From contig JAGFXO010000008.1 of NCBI GenBank assembly GCA_017861285.1, positions 1 to 49,382 on the forward strand: DNA of 49,382 nucleotides, written 5' to 3'. The DNA is from Geobacteraceae bacterium (lineage in GTDB: Bacteria > Desulfobacterota > Desulfuromonadia > Geobacterales > Geobacteraceae). The notes below the pieces were generated by a model. The model did not search any database, was not told the DNA's origin, and was given only the letters and a program-made list of their open reading frames with translations. The position numbers were made by a program, and so were the translations under genes. Below, in pieces: positions 1-8,894 of this stretch (position 1 is the stretch's first letter; each line of letters begins with the position of its first letter).

Positions 1-54
1 TGGTCCAAGGAAAAAATCCAGGGATGGAAGAAGGGGAGTGAAAACAATGCTTAG
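1..54 (+). CDS. possible 3' end of an upstream gene (modB-like?), partial
   Basis: The first reading frame is open from the window edge to a TAG at 52-54 and overlaps the ATG of the next gene by a few bases, as translationally coupled transporter genes often do. The visible residues (W-S-K-E-K-I-Q-G-W-K-K) are basic and tryptophan-rich, which would suit the cytoplasmic tail of an ABC permease such as ModB. The stretch is too short to identify. Another frame, ending at 41, is also possible. The modB idea rests only on the neighbouring ModC-like ATPase. Confidence 0.2.
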   Translation, partial: WSKEKIQGWKKGSENNA

Positions 55-736
55 AGCTGAGATACGCAGAATACTGCCGGACATGACAATTGACGTGGAA
101 CTTGCCTTCAGCCGGGGCATATTGGTTCTTTTCGGACCTTCCGGAGCCGGGAAAACCACGGTGCTGAACTGCCTGGCGGGCTTGCAGAAGCCTGACAGCG
201 GTATTATTTCCCTGGATGACAAGGTTTTCTTTTCCTCGAAGGATTCCATAAACATTCCGGCCCGAAGCCGCAGAATAGGCTATGTCTTTCAGGATTACGC
301 CCTTTTCCCGCACATGACCGTAAAAGATAACGCCCTGTACGGCATTCCCGGCCGATGCAAAAAGGATCAGGGGTACCGGATGAGCGTGCTTGAGGTAATG
401 GAGATGCTGAAAATCACGCACCTTCAGGATCGCTATCCCGGCCAGTTGTCAGGGGGAGAGAAGCAGCGGGTGGCCCTGGCCAGGGCCCTGATGGTCGAGC
501 CTGATCTGCTCCTTCTTGATGAACCCCTCTCCGCGCTCGATTTCACGTCACGAAGAAATCTTCAAGCTGAACTGAAGCAATTGCAAAGAATCTGGCGGAT
601 TCCTTTTGTGCTGGTTACCCACAGCCGCAAGGAAATGCATGCCCTGGGAGATGAAGTCCTTTTCCTGGAGAACGGGAAACATTCCAAAAGCCTTCTTTCG
701 ACACGGGGCCTTACCCAGCTTCAAATGGCCGTGTGA
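47..736 (+). CDS. modC: ModC-like ABC transporter ATP-binding protein
   Basis: ATPase subunit of an importer, most like ModC, which powers molybdate or tungstate uptake on the cytoplasmic face of the inner membrane. Visible motifs are Walker A GPSGAGKT near residue 30, Q-loop FQDYALFPHMTV, signature LSGGEKQRVALARAL, Walker B LLLLDEPLSALD and the H-loop in LVTHS. The early P-loop and the FPHMTV stretch are typical of ModC/CysA/PotA importers. The protein is 229 aa; classical ModC is about 350 aa and carries a C-terminal TOBE (molybdate-binding) domain, which is missing here. I chose ATG 47 because AGGGGAG lies 8 nt upstream. A GTG at 38 is in frame but overlaps that ribosome site. The permease gene would lie off the left edge. 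A ModA-like protein is encoded about 47 kb away. Substrate is inferred. Confidence 0.75.
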   Translation: MLRAEIRRILPDMTIDVELAFSRGILVLFGPSGAGKTTVLNCLAGLQKPDSGIISLDDKVFFSSKDSINIPARSRRIGYVFQDYALFPHMTVKDNALYGIPGRCKKDQGYRMSVLEVMEMLKITHLQDRYPGQLSGGEKQRVALARALMVEPDLLLLDEPLSALDFTSRRNLQAELKQLQRIWRIPFVLVTHSRKEMHALGDEVLFLENGKHSKSLLSTRGLTQLQMAV

Positions 737-794
737 AAACCGGAAACATGTTTTCTCCTTGCACCGGCGGCGCGGGATTCGGTACACTGTCCCC

Positions 795-1730
795 ATGAAG
801 AAAGAAACTTCCTCCCCGCAGAAGCGCTATAATGCTTTTTCCGATGAACTGAAGCGCCTGTTCGGCTGCCGGGTCCACCGTATCTCTGTCGATGCCGGAT
901 TTTCCTGCCCCAATCGCGATGGAACCCTTGGCGCCGGCGGTTGCATCTACTGTGGCGGCAAAGGCTCGGGTGCCTTCGGCATCGTGCCGGGGATCCCTGT
1001 AGCCGACCAGGTTGAGGCCGGTAAGGAAATTATGGCGAGGAAGTATAAGGCGAAGCGGTTTATTGCCTACTTCCAGGCATACACGAATACCTATGCCTCG
1101 CCGGAACATCTCCGGTCGCTGTATAATGACGCACTTGCAGTCAGGGACGTTGTCGGGCTTATTGTCGGTACCCGCCCGGATTGTCTCCCCGCGGACATTA
1201 TCGATCTGCTCGTTGAATTTTCAGAAAGGACCTATTTCTGGCTCGAACTGGGGTTGCAGTCCGCTTTGGACAGGACCCTGGATTACATCGGCAGGGGGCA
1301 TGACTTCGCTTCCTTCGTGCAGGCAGTGCAGACATGCAAAAATCGTGGAATAAGGGTTTGTGCCCATGTGATTCTCGGCCTGCCGGGGGAGACAAAAGCG
1401 GAAATGCTGGCAACTGCAGGCATCCTTAACGACCTTGGAATCGACGGAGTGAAAATCCATCTTCTGCATGTGATGAAGGACACTCCTCTTGCTGAACTGT
1501 ACAAAGAGGGGCAAATCCGGCTGCTGGACAGGGATGACTATGTGGGGCTGGTCTGCGATTTCCTGGAGAGGCTGAAGCCGGAAATATCCATTCAAAGGCT
1601 TACCGGTGACGGCGGCAGGGACCACCTGGTTGCTCCGCTCTGGTCACTGCAGAAATTCGAGGTGCTGAACTCCATCGATTATGAACTGGTGCGGCGTGGG
1701 ACACGGCAGGGGAGTGCACTCTTGCCGTAA
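795..1730 (+). CDS. radical SAM protein, YhcC/TIGR01212-like family
   Basis: 311-aa radical SAM protein of the uncharacterised YhcC-type family. The N-terminus (RYNAFSDELKRLFGCRVHRI) and the cluster segment CPNRDGTLGAGGCIYC, with cysteines spaced C-x11-C-x2-C, are characteristic. That triad should ligate the SAM-binding [4Fe-4S] cluster. Later motifs include YFQAYTNTYA, GTRPDCLP, ELGLQSA and HVILGLPGET, all usual for the TIM-barrel core. The start is ATG 795; an open frame runs upstream to 606 but overlaps the ModC gene and lacks family similarity. The enzyme's substrate is unknown in the family. It ends 19 bp from the convergent outer-membrane gene. Confidence 0.85.
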   Translation: MKKETSSPQKRYNAFSDELKRLFGCRVHRISVDAGFSCPNRDGTLGAGGCIYCGGKGSGAFGIVPGIPVADQVEAGKEIMARKYKAKRFIAYFQAYTNTYASPEHLRSLYNDALAVRDVVGLIVGTRPDCLPADIIDLLVEFSERTYFWLELGLQSALDRTLDYIGRGHDFASFVQAVQTCKNRGIRVCAHVILGLPGETKAEMLATAGILNDLGIDGVKIHLLHVMKDTPLAELYKEGQIRLLDRDDYVGLVCDFLERLKPEISIQRLTGDGGRDHLVAPLWSLQKFEVLNSIDYELVRRGTRQGSALLP

Positions 1731-1749
1731 CGGTCTGGTGAATGTGGGA

Positions 1750-2997
1750 TCAGAACGGGTACCCGAGCCCAACGAACACTGCAGGCCCCTCATTTCCGAC
1801 GCCGATATCGATCCGTCCGACGATGTTCGGCCGTACAACCGCCCGGAAGCCTATGCCGGGGTTGAATTCGAAGTTTTTCGCTCTTGCCTTGTCCAGAGTT
1901 TCCATGACGGCTCCCAGGTCGATGAATGGGGCTACCTCCCAGTCGGAATTGACGTTGAATATGGACCAGCGGAACAGCCTGATGCGCTCCTCGAGGTTGC
2001 AGAGGAAATAGCTGCTGTCTATGAACCGGTTTCGGCCGTATCCCCTCAGGGTTGTCTCTCCGCCGAGAATGCTTCTCTCCAGGAAGGGCACGTTGCCGCC
2101 GAGGGTCTGATTGTAGGCAAGCCTGGCTACGGAGATGTACCTTGCCTCCTTCAGGGGGAAATATCCCTTTGTCTCCGCTTCGTAGTGACGGTAGCCGTCA
2201 GTGCTTCCGAGGAGTTTCGAACTGTTTTCGATGGAGATTTTTCCGTAAAACCCTTGTGTAGGCATGTCCCTGGAGTCCATCGTGCTGTAAACGAGTGAAA
2301 TTTTCTGGGCATTGACGGTGAAGCCGAAGATTCCGGGAACCTCGCTTTGGGAAAACCTGTCCGCAATGAAGGGGAGGCCTTTTATCGCGCCCTTCCGTAT
2401 ATTGACATCCTTGAAACGTTCACCGACAATCACCTGCAAGCGGTCCGTAAGTTTGTATCCCGCCGAAACGATGAATCCTGTTTCCTCATCACCATAATTT
2501 GTCTCGTTTTCCGCTGAACTGTCCGACTGGAATCCGAAGAAGCGGGCTGAACCGTCCGTGAAACGGAAGAGGAAGGCGTTCAGTTCAAGTTTTTTTCCCA
2601 AAAAGGAATTGTCGCGAATTTTAAACTCGTAATCCTCGTTGACTTTTGTCGATTTGGACAGGTTGATCTCCCAGTTCCTGTCGGCGGACGGGTAAAAGGC
2701 TCCGTACAGAGTGGTGGTTATCCCGAAATTCTGATTATTGTTGATCTGGGGCGCCAGAAGGGTGCTTACCTCGTCTTTGCTGTTGTGAAGCAGAAAGGCG
2801 GACAGTGCGCCATAGGTAATACCCTCGTTGGGGCTGGATGCGATGACGGGTAATGGAATCGATACAGTTTTGACCTGGTCGCCGAAAGACTCGTTGGTGA
2901 GCGGGTATGGCAGGTTCTTCCGGGGTACCATGGTAGTGCAGGATGTTGCGAGGAATAAAAGAACTATGGTCGGCAAATACCATGCTGCAAGACGCAT
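1750..2997 (-). CDS. Omp85/BamA-type beta-barrel protein with lipobox
   Basis: 415-aa predicted outer-membrane protein. A hydrophobic signal peptide ends in a possible lipobox (FLATSC), so Cys20 may be lipidated. The remainder fits a bacterial surface antigen (D15/BamA-like) barrel: alternating beta-strand sequence, the barrel signature ETTLRGYGRNRF near residue 316, and a C-terminal aromatic (GLGYPF) typical of outer-membrane assembly signals. Only a short linker separates the lipobox from the barrel, so the POTRA domains that BamA, TamA and FhaC use to handle substrates are absent. This argues against a BAM role and suggests a pore or transport function; that is inference. Transcribed convergently with the radical SAM gene. 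Confidence 0.75.
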   Translation of the reverse strand: MRLAAWYLPTIVLLFLATSCTTMVPRKNLPYPLTNESFGDQVKTVSIPLPVIASSPNEGITYGALSAFLLHNSKDEVSTLLAPQINNNQNFGITTTLYGAFYPSADRNWEINLSKSTKVNEDYEFKIRDNSFLGKKLELNAFLFRFTDGSARFFGFQSDSSAENETNYGDEETGFIVSAGYKLTDRLQVIVGERFKDVNIRKGAIKGLPFIADRFSQSEVPGIFGFTVNAQKISLVYSTMDSRDMPTQGFYGKISIENSSKLLGSTDGYRHYEAETKGYFPLKEARYISVARLAYNQTLGGNVPFLERSILGGETTLRGYGRNRFIDSSYFLCNLEERIRLFRWSIFNVNSDWEVAPFIDLGAVMETLDKARAKNFEFNPGIGFRAVVRPNIVGRIDIGVGNEGPAVFVGLGYPF

Positions 2998-3149
2998 CGT
3001 TGTTTCTCTGGGGGGTTATTTTCAAACCGGCCAAGAATATATGTTATTGTGTTGCCCTTCAAGAGAAACTCTTGGAAAATTTATTGAAACTATCTTGACC
3101 GGCCGGTTTTCGAACTGTTTGTCCATCAGTGGGGCAAACTCGTGCTTTT

Positions 3150-3186
3150 GGCGGGAATCGGCGCCGTTTTCCGGGGGATTCCCGCC
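3150..3186 (-). terminator. hairpin downstream of glgP, terminator-like
   Basis: A perfect 10-bp inverted repeat (GGCGGGAATC and GATTCCCGCC) with a 17-nt loop lies 12 bp past the stop codon of the alpha-glucan phosphorylase gene. No T tract follows on the minus strand, so it is not a classic intrinsic terminator. It could stabilise the mRNA 3' end. Confidence 0.4.
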
Positions 3187-3197
3187 AGTGGCAGTGT

Positions 3198-5762
3198 TTA
3201 TCCCCAAAGGATGAGCCCGGGTTCATAGACGGCTCCCAAACGGGAATGCTTCGGCATAACCCGTATCAGAAAACCGTGACGGCCGCAGAACCGGCTCTCA
3301 ATCTCACCCGTGAAGAGGTACAGCCCCTGATCAAGCTTTTGGAAAGCTTCGATCGGCACCATTTCCCCGCCGACAATGTTGCCCCTGGAATCAAGGACGC
3401 CAAAATAAACATTCACGGAGATATCATCCGGCATAATGTCTCCGACAAAAACTTTCGTTTGTACCGGAATCATCATCCCGACGGTTATTTCCCCTTCCGT
3501 TTCCGCGCGGGTTTCATCAATCCTCACCTGCGGCCATAGCCGGTACATGGTGTTTTTCCACTGTGCGAGATCCTTAGCAAGGGCCTGGCTCATGTCGTTC
3601 AGTTTGTGCCACTGCTCATGGGCCGGTATATAAAAATGCTCGGTATACTCCTGGACCATTCGTTCGGTGCTGAATATAGGACAGATGGTTTGCAGGGAAG
3701 ATTTCATCGTCGCCAGCCAGCCCCGGGGAATCCCGTCCTGACCCCTGTCGTAGAACAGTGGGGCGATCTCTTTTTCCAGTAAATCATAAATTGCCCTGCT
3801 TTCCACTTCATTCTGGTATTCTACGTCGTCGTAAACTTCGCCTTTTCCGACTGCCCAGCCGTTGTTTCCCCGGTACCCTTCAGGCCACCAACCGTCGAGA
3901 ACGCTCATATTGAGGCCGCCGTTAAAGGCCACTTTCATGCCGCTGGTGCCGCTTGCTTCCAGGGGGCGGCGCGGGGTGTTGAGCCACACATCCACTCCCT
4001 GAACCATCCGTCGGGCCACTGCGAGATCGTAATCCTCGATGAAAACGATTCTGTGCCGGAATTCCTCCTTCAACGATAATTGCACAATCTGCCTGATGAG
4101 CTCCTTGCCTTCGAAGTCGGCGGGATGGGCTTTGCCGGCGAAAATTATCTGGACCGGCCGCGAAGGGTTGTTCAGTATTCTCGCCAGGCGCTCGATGTCG
4201 TGCAAGAGAAGGGTGCCGCGCTTGTACGTCGCAAACCGGCGGGCAAAGCCGATGGTCAATGCCTCCGGATCGAGCACTTCGTCAGCTACCGCTACTTCCT
4301 TTGCCGTGGCTCCAACCTGGAAAAGATGTTCCTTGAGCCTGGTGCGGGCAAAAGCCACCAACCGCTCCCTGCACCTTTCATGGGTGCGCCACAGTTCCGC
4401 ATCCGGAATGTGAGCCGCTTTTCTCCAGATGCTGTAGTCGGTAGGGTCGTCAATCCAGCGGGTTCCGAGATAACGGTGCAGGAGGCCGGTCATTTCGTTG
4501 GACAGCCAGCTTTTGGTGTGCACGCCGTTGGAAATCGAGGTCAGCGGGAGATGCTCTTCGGGAAGCTCCGGCCAGATGTTTTTCCACATCCTCCGGGAAA
4601 TTTCGCCGTGCAATTGGCTTACCCCGTTGCAATGATCCGCAAGTTTCATTGCCAGAACCGCCATACAGAATGTCTCATGGGGGTTTTTCGGATTCTGTCT
4701 GCCAAGACCTAAAAATTCCTCGCGGGTCAGGCCGAGTCCGCGATAGAACCCTCCCAGATATTTGTCCACAAGTTCAGGCGAGAAATGGTCTATGCCGGCT
4801 TCAACAGGAGTATGGGTGGTAAAAATATTACCGGCATTGACAATTTCCAGTGCTTCGCTGAATTTCAGCCCCTTTTCCTCCATCAGGTGCCTGATCCGCT
4901 CCAGGGACATGAAGGCAGAGTGCCCTTCATTCATATGGCAGACATTCGGCTCGATACCGAGCAGCTTCAGTGCCCTGATGCCGCCAATACCGAGCAGTAT
5001 CTCCTGCTTGATCCTCATCTCTTGGTCTCCGCCATAGAGCTGGGCTGTAATTTCACGGTCTTCCGGGGTGTTTTCGTCAAGGTTTGTGTCGAGAAGGTAC
5101 AAGGGGACCCTGCCGACCTGCATCCGCCAGATGTTCACCCTGACTGTACGCCCGGGAAAGTCCAGTTCAATGGTAAACGGCGCCCCCGAGGAATCCCTCT
5201 CCTGATGGATCGGCATGTTGTAAAAATCATTTTCCGGGTAGAACTCCTGTTGCCACCCTTCGATATTCAGATACTGGCGAAAGTATCCCTGCCTGTACAG
5301 AAGCCCCACACCCGTCAGGGGGATGCCGAGATCACTGGCCGATTTCAGGTGATCGCCCGAAAGGATTCCAAGCCCGCCGGAATAAATGGGAATGGATTCG
5401 TGAAGTCCGAATTCCATGGAGAAGTAGGCCGCCCTGATAGAGGTGCTGCCATTGTGTGTTTTGTGGAACCAGGTTTTGCCGGACATATACTCGCGCAGTT
5501 TTTCGTCAACCCCCGCCAAATGAACCATAAATCCGTCATCGGACTTGAGTCCGTCGAGGCTTGCCTGCTGGAGGATTCCAAGCATCTGCACGGGATTGTG
5601 CCGGGTTTCTCTCCACAGTTCGGGATCCATTCTCTTGAATAGCTCGATGGCCTGCGGTTCCCAGGTCCACCAGAGGTTGTAGGCAATCCTTTGAAGTCCG
5701 ACAAGTTCTTCCGGAAGTGAGGGAATTACGGTGAAGCGGTGAAGTTTCTTGCTGAAGTCCAT
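3198..5762 (-). CDS. glgP: alpha-glucan (glycogen/maltodextrin) phosphorylase
   Basis: 854-aa glucan phosphorylase of the TIGR02094-type subfamily, which releases glucose-1-phosphate from glycogen or maltodextrins using pyridoxal phosphate. The N-terminus (IAYNLWWTWEPQAIELF) is the DUF3417 region that marks this branch and is absent from classical GlgP/MalP. Further motifs are AYFSMEFGLHESIPIYSGGL, the HMNEGHSAF stretch, FTTHTPVEAGIDHF, and the PLP-lysine region EASGTSGMKVAFNGGLNMS around residue 605. Full length for the subfamily. The start has a good ribosome site (AAGGAG 6 nt before ATG on the minus strand). No other glycogen gene is adjacent; it lies 59 bp downstream of an NtrC-type regulator on the same strand. 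Confidence 0.93.
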   Translation of the reverse strand: MDFSKKLHRFTVIPSLPEELVGLQRIAYNLWWTWEPQAIELFKRMDPELWRETRHNPVQMLGILQQASLDGLKSDDGFMVHLAGVDEKLREYMSGKTWFHKTHNGSTSIRAAYFSMEFGLHESIPIYSGGLGILSGDHLKSASDLGIPLTGVGLLYRQGYFRQYLNIEGWQQEFYPENDFYNMPIHQERDSSGAPFTIELDFPGRTVRVNIWRMQVGRVPLYLLDTNLDENTPEDREITAQLYGGDQEMRIKQEILLGIGGIRALKLLGIEPNVCHMNEGHSAFMSLERIRHLMEEKGLKFSEALEIVNAGNIFTTHTPVEAGIDHFSPELVDKYLGGFYRGLGLTREEFLGLGRQNPKNPHETFCMAVLAMKLADHCNGVSQLHGEISRRMWKNIWPELPEEHLPLTSISNGVHTKSWLSNEMTGLLHRYLGTRWIDDPTDYSIWRKAAHIPDAELWRTHERCRERLVAFARTRLKEHLFQVGATAKEVAVADEVLDPEALTIGFARRFATYKRGTLLLHDIERLARILNNPSRPVQIIFAGKAHPADFEGKELIRQIVQLSLKEEFRHRIVFIEDYDLAVARRMVQGVDVWLNTPRRPLEASGTSGMKVAFNGGLNMSVLDGWWPEGYRGNNGWAVGKGEVYDDVEYQNEVESRAIYDLLEKEIAPLFYDRGQDGIPRGWLATMKSSLQTICPIFSTERMVQEYTEHFYIPAHEQWHKLNDMSQALAKDLAQWKNTMYRLWPQVRIDETRAETEGEITVGMMIPVQTKVFVGDIMPDDISVNVYFGVLDSRGNIVGGEMVPIEAFQKLDQGLYLFTGEIESRFCGRHGFLIRVMPKHSRLGAVYEPGLILWG

Positions 5763-5821
5763 ACGGATCTCCTTTAGAAAGCATTTAATTTGACCGGCGT
5801 TTTTTCGTTGGGATATTCCCG

Positions 5822-7210
5822 CTACACTCCTGCTGAAGTTGTCTTCTCGGGCTTTTCAATGCCGAATTTTTCCAGCCGGTATTGCAGAGTTTTGTATGTC
5901 ATTCCAAGTAGGGGTGCGGCCTTGCCTATTACCCACTCAGCCCTTTCCATAGCCTTAATTATAAGATCCCTCTCCAGTTCTTCAATTGAAATTCCTTCCG
6001 GAGGGAAGGGAAAAGGGAGGCTGGTGCTGGGGGCATGTTCCCTGCGCACCTCTTCAGGCAGATCTTCCGGCTGTATATGGTCACTTTCAGTCATCAGGAC
6101 CCCACGCTCGATAACCGATTCAAGCTGCCTGACATTTCCCGGCCATGAATAATTCATGAGGAGCTTTAATGCCGGCTTCGAGATGCCTCGGACCGGTGCC
6201 GCGGTGTCGGACCCGTATTTTTTCACAAAAAAATCGGCAAGGGTCGCAATATCACTGCCCCGTTCACGGAGCGGCGGAAGGTTTATCCGTATCACATCGA
6301 GACGATAGAACAGGTCCTCGCGGAAATTTCCTTTCCGTATTTCCTGTTCCAGGTCCTTATTGGTTGCCGATATGATGCGTACGTCCAAGGGAATATTTAC
6401 CTTGCCTCCCACCCGGCGTATCTCCTTTTCCTGGATTGCCCTGAGCAGCTTTGCCTGCATTGCCGTATTGAGTTCCCCTATCTCGTCGAGGAAAACGGTG
6501 CCTTTTTCGGCCGCTTCGAAGATTCCCAACTCACGCCTCTCAGCTCCTGTAAAGGAGCCCTTCTCGTGGCCGAACAGCTCGCTTTCCATCAGTGTGTCCG
6601 GAATGGCCGCGCAGTTAATGGCAAAGAACGGATTGCTTTTCCGCGGGCTTCCTTCATGGATGGCCCGTGCCACCAGCTCTTTGCCCGTGCCCGATTCGCC
6701 GCAGATCAGCACGGTCGAACTCGTTGCCGCAATCTTGCCGATAATACGGAATACCTCCTTCATTTTCGGGTGGGCGCCTATGATGCTGGGGATTTTTTGA
6801 GTTTCTTCTAGCCTCTTTTGCAGCACCCTGTTCTCGCGAACCAGGTTTACGAGGTCAAGCGCCCTGCGCAGGGTCAGCAGCAGATTGTCCTTCTCCAGGG
6901 GTTTCTCCAGGTAATCGAAGGCCCCCTTCTTCATTGCCTCCACGGCGGAATCGATCGTCCCGTGTGCCGTCATCATGACAATGCACTGATTTGGATTCTC
7001 ATCCAGTATCCGGTCCAGCAGGTCCATGCCTGACAAGCCCTTCATTTTCAGGTCTGTCAGGATTATGTCGAATTCCTCCTTGTCGAGCCTTTCCATTGCT
7101 TCCCGCGCACCGGGAACGTCAACGACATGGTAACCATCCTTCTTGAGGATGGTGTTCAGGATTTCCCGTTGCCCTTTTTCATCATCAATAACGAGGATCC
7201 TTCCCTTCAT
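5822..7210 (-). CDS. sigma-54-dependent response regulator, NtrC family
   Basis: 462-aa transcription activator with receiver, AAA+ and Fis-type helix-turn-helix domains. The receiver has the acidic pair in VIDDE, phosphoacceptor Asp near residue 53 (IILTDLKMKGLSGMDLL) and the conserved Lys in YLEKPLEKDN. The AAA+ domain has Walker A GESGTGKE, the sigma-54 contact loop as GSFTGA (Ser in place of the usual Ala) and Walker B GTVFLDEIGEL. The C-terminus (LLGMTYKTLQYRLEKFGI) is the DNA-binding helix-turn-helix. It overlaps its kinase gene by 4 bp (ATGA), so the two are a coupled two-component pair. Targets cannot be read from the sequence. Confidence 0.93.
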   Translation of the reverse strand: MKGRILVIDDEKGQREILNTILKKDGYHVVDVPGAREAMERLDKEEFDIILTDLKMKGLSGMDLLDRILDENPNQCIVMMTAHGTIDSAVEAMKKGAFDYLEKPLEKDNLLLTLRRALDLVNLVRENRVLQKRLEETQKIPSIIGAHPKMKEVFRIIGKIAATSSTVLICGESGTGKELVARAIHEGSPRKSNPFFAINCAAIPDTLMESELFGHEKGSFTGAERRELGIFEAAEKGTVFLDEIGELNTAMQAKLLRAIQEKEIRRVGGKVNIPLDVRIISATNKDLEQEIRKGNFREDLFYRLDVIRINLPPLRERGSDIATLADFFVKKYGSDTAAPVRGISKPALKLLMNYSWPGNVRQLESVIERGVLMTESDHIQPEDLPEEVRREHAPSTSLPFPFPPEGISIEELERDLIIKAMERAEWVIGKAAPLLGMTYKTLQYRLEKFGIEKPEKTTSAGV

Positions 7211-8643
7211 GATGCCTGCTCCTTATCGTGCACGGGGATGAGCAGGGTGAAGGTCGTCCCCGTCCCGAGAACGCTGTCTACCGTCATTTTCCCTCCGTGT
7301 TCCTTGATGATCCGTTCGGTTATTGCCAGCCCGAGCCCGATCCCCGCCTCCTTGGTAGTAAAATAGGGCTGGGATATCTTCGGGATATCTTCCGGTTTTA
7401 TTCCCACTCCCTCGTCCTCGCAGGTGAGGCGGAATACGCCTGCCTCGTTGTCATAACACGCCCCCAGGGTTATTTTCCCCCCATTGGGCATTGCCTGGGC
7501 GGCATTTGAAATCAGATTTGCAAGACAGTTGCGCATGAGTTCCTGATCCACATACATGATCGGCAGGTTCCGCTCGATTACGGTTATTATTTCGATGTGC
7601 TGTTCCGCAAGCCTGTCCTGCAACAGCGGGATAACCCGTGAAAGCAGGTCCTCGTAGGACACTTCATGTAACCGCAGCTTCAATGGCCTGCCGTAGTTCA
7701 TGAAATTCAGGACCATATAATTGACCCGGCGAATCTCTTCCTTGATCTTGCCGGTAAGGGTCTCCAGTTCCTCCCGACGGTCGGAACAGCCCGGAAGGAG
7801 CTCGCTTTTCAAATGGTCTATGGCAAGGCTGATGTAATTGAGGGGGTTTCGTATTTCATGGGCGATGCCCGATGCAAGCTGGCCTACCTTGGAGAGGTGT
7901 TCAGCTTCATAGAGTCTCTTTTCAAGGTCTTCCCTCTCCTTCAGCTTTTTCACCATTTCATTGAAATTTGCCGCCAGTTCACCGATTTCGTCGTTTCTCC
8001 TGACGGGAAACGTTTCGGAAAGGTCGCCCGCCGACACTTTTTTAACGCTTTCCGCGAGCTTTTGTATGGGGGATGTATATTTCCTGGCGAGAAAAATGGT
8101 GGCAAAAATACCGAGCATGAAGACCAGAAAAGTCGCGGTCAGGCGCTTGATGAAGTTGTCATGCTGAATCGTCTCGATGTTGTCGAGGAGGAGATGTATG
8201 CTGATGTAACCGAGTTGCTCGTCGCCGACAATGACGGGAACCAGGAGATCGTACTGGCGGTGCGAAATGTCCCGATCAGATTTCTTCGATGATGATGTCC
8301 TCGAGGCCCTGAGCCCCTTTTCTGATCTTCTGACATCACGTTTCTTCCCTACCTTGGCGGGATCGGAAGAGTTGATGATTTCGCCTTCGTTATTGATGAT
8401 ATTGACTTCCGTTATACCTTTTTTCTTCGCTTCCTTGAGGTAGTCTTTCAAGCGGGAAGGGACAATGTCCTCGGAGGTGAGGTCTTCGACACTGATCTGG
8501 ATCGCCTTGGAGATTTCCGTCGAGCTCTCCTGGATCTCTTTGACAAGTTCATTCTGGCTGTACTGGTTCAGAATAAAAAGCGCGCACATTGCGATGACCA
8601 GCAGCGACACCATGATAAGGACGAGTTTTGTGTTGAGTTTCAT
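7207..8643 (-). CDS. membrane sensor histidine kinase (HAMP-HisKA-HATPase)
   Basis: 478-aa inner-membrane histidine kinase, cognate to the overlapping NtrC-type regulator. The order is TM1 (about residues 7-26), a periplasmic sensing region of about 135 residues rich in Ser/Lys/Arg, TM2 (FLVFMLGIFATIFLARKY), HAMP linker, H-box GIAHEIRNPLNYIS and ATP-binding N, G1 and G2 boxes (NLISNAAQAM, EDEGVGI, GLGLAI). I start at ATG 8643 (MKLNTKLVL), where TM1 begins at the N-terminus; the frame stays open to 8829 but would place about 60 non-family residues first. A sigma-70 promoter lies immediately upstream. The sensed signal is unknown. Confidence 0.9.
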   Translation of the reverse strand: MKLNTKLVLIMVSLLVIAMCALFILNQYSQNELVKEIQESSTEISKAIQISVEDLTSEDIVPSRLKDYLKEAKKKGITEVNIINNEGEIINSSDPAKVGKKRDVRRSEKGLRASRTSSSKKSDRDISHRQYDLLVPVIVGDEQLGYISIHLLLDNIETIQHDNFIKRLTATFLVFMLGIFATIFLARKYTSPIQKLAESVKKVSAGDLSETFPVRRNDEIGELAANFNEMVKKLKEREDLEKRLYEAEHLSKVGQLASGIAHEIRNPLNYISLAIDHLKSELLPGCSDRREELETLTGKIKEEIRRVNYMVLNFMNYGRPLKLRLHEVSYEDLLSRVIPLLQDRLAEQHIEIITVIERNLPIMYVDQELMRNCLANLISNAAQAMPNGGKITLGACYDNEAGVFRLTCEDEGVGIKPEDIPKISQPYFTTKEAGIGLGLAITERIIKEHGGKMTVDSVLGTGTTFTLLIPVHDKEQAS

Positions 8644-8685
8644 TGAGAGGCTTTCAGTCGGCAAAAAAGTAAGAAGTAGTGCGAA

Positions 8686-8714
8686 ATTATACATCAGCGT
8701 GGATGGGGAGACAA
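8686..8714 (-). promoter_or_regulatory. sigma-70 promoter for the histidine kinase operon
   Basis: On the minus strand a TTGTCT -35 box (8714-8709) and a perfect TATAAT -10 box (8691-8686) are separated by 17 bp. The start of transcription would fall roughly 35 nt before ATG 8643. Read from sequence only. Confidence 0.6.
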
Positions 8715-8894
8715 GGAGTATATCGAAAAGGCGGGCAAAGGGCACGGAGCACGGAATATTACTGCTTGCTATTGTTTTTCCTGATTTGGTACTATAAAAA
8801 AGTTGCATGATGATGAGAAGCACATTCATAAGCCCGATACTTTCCCCCTTTTTCCGGTGAAGGTAAATCGGCTATTTTTTTGGCGGTGGTTTAC

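Noticed and set aside
4785-5642. 285-aa plus-strand open frame opposite glgP
   Set aside because: It lies entirely inside the phosphorylase gene on the other strand; the phosphorylase has clear catalytic motifs, and this frame has none.
8790-8815. TTGGTAC...TTGCAT near the kinase/hypA gap as a sigma-54 promoter
   Set aside because: The GG and GC elements are about 15 bp apart instead of 10.
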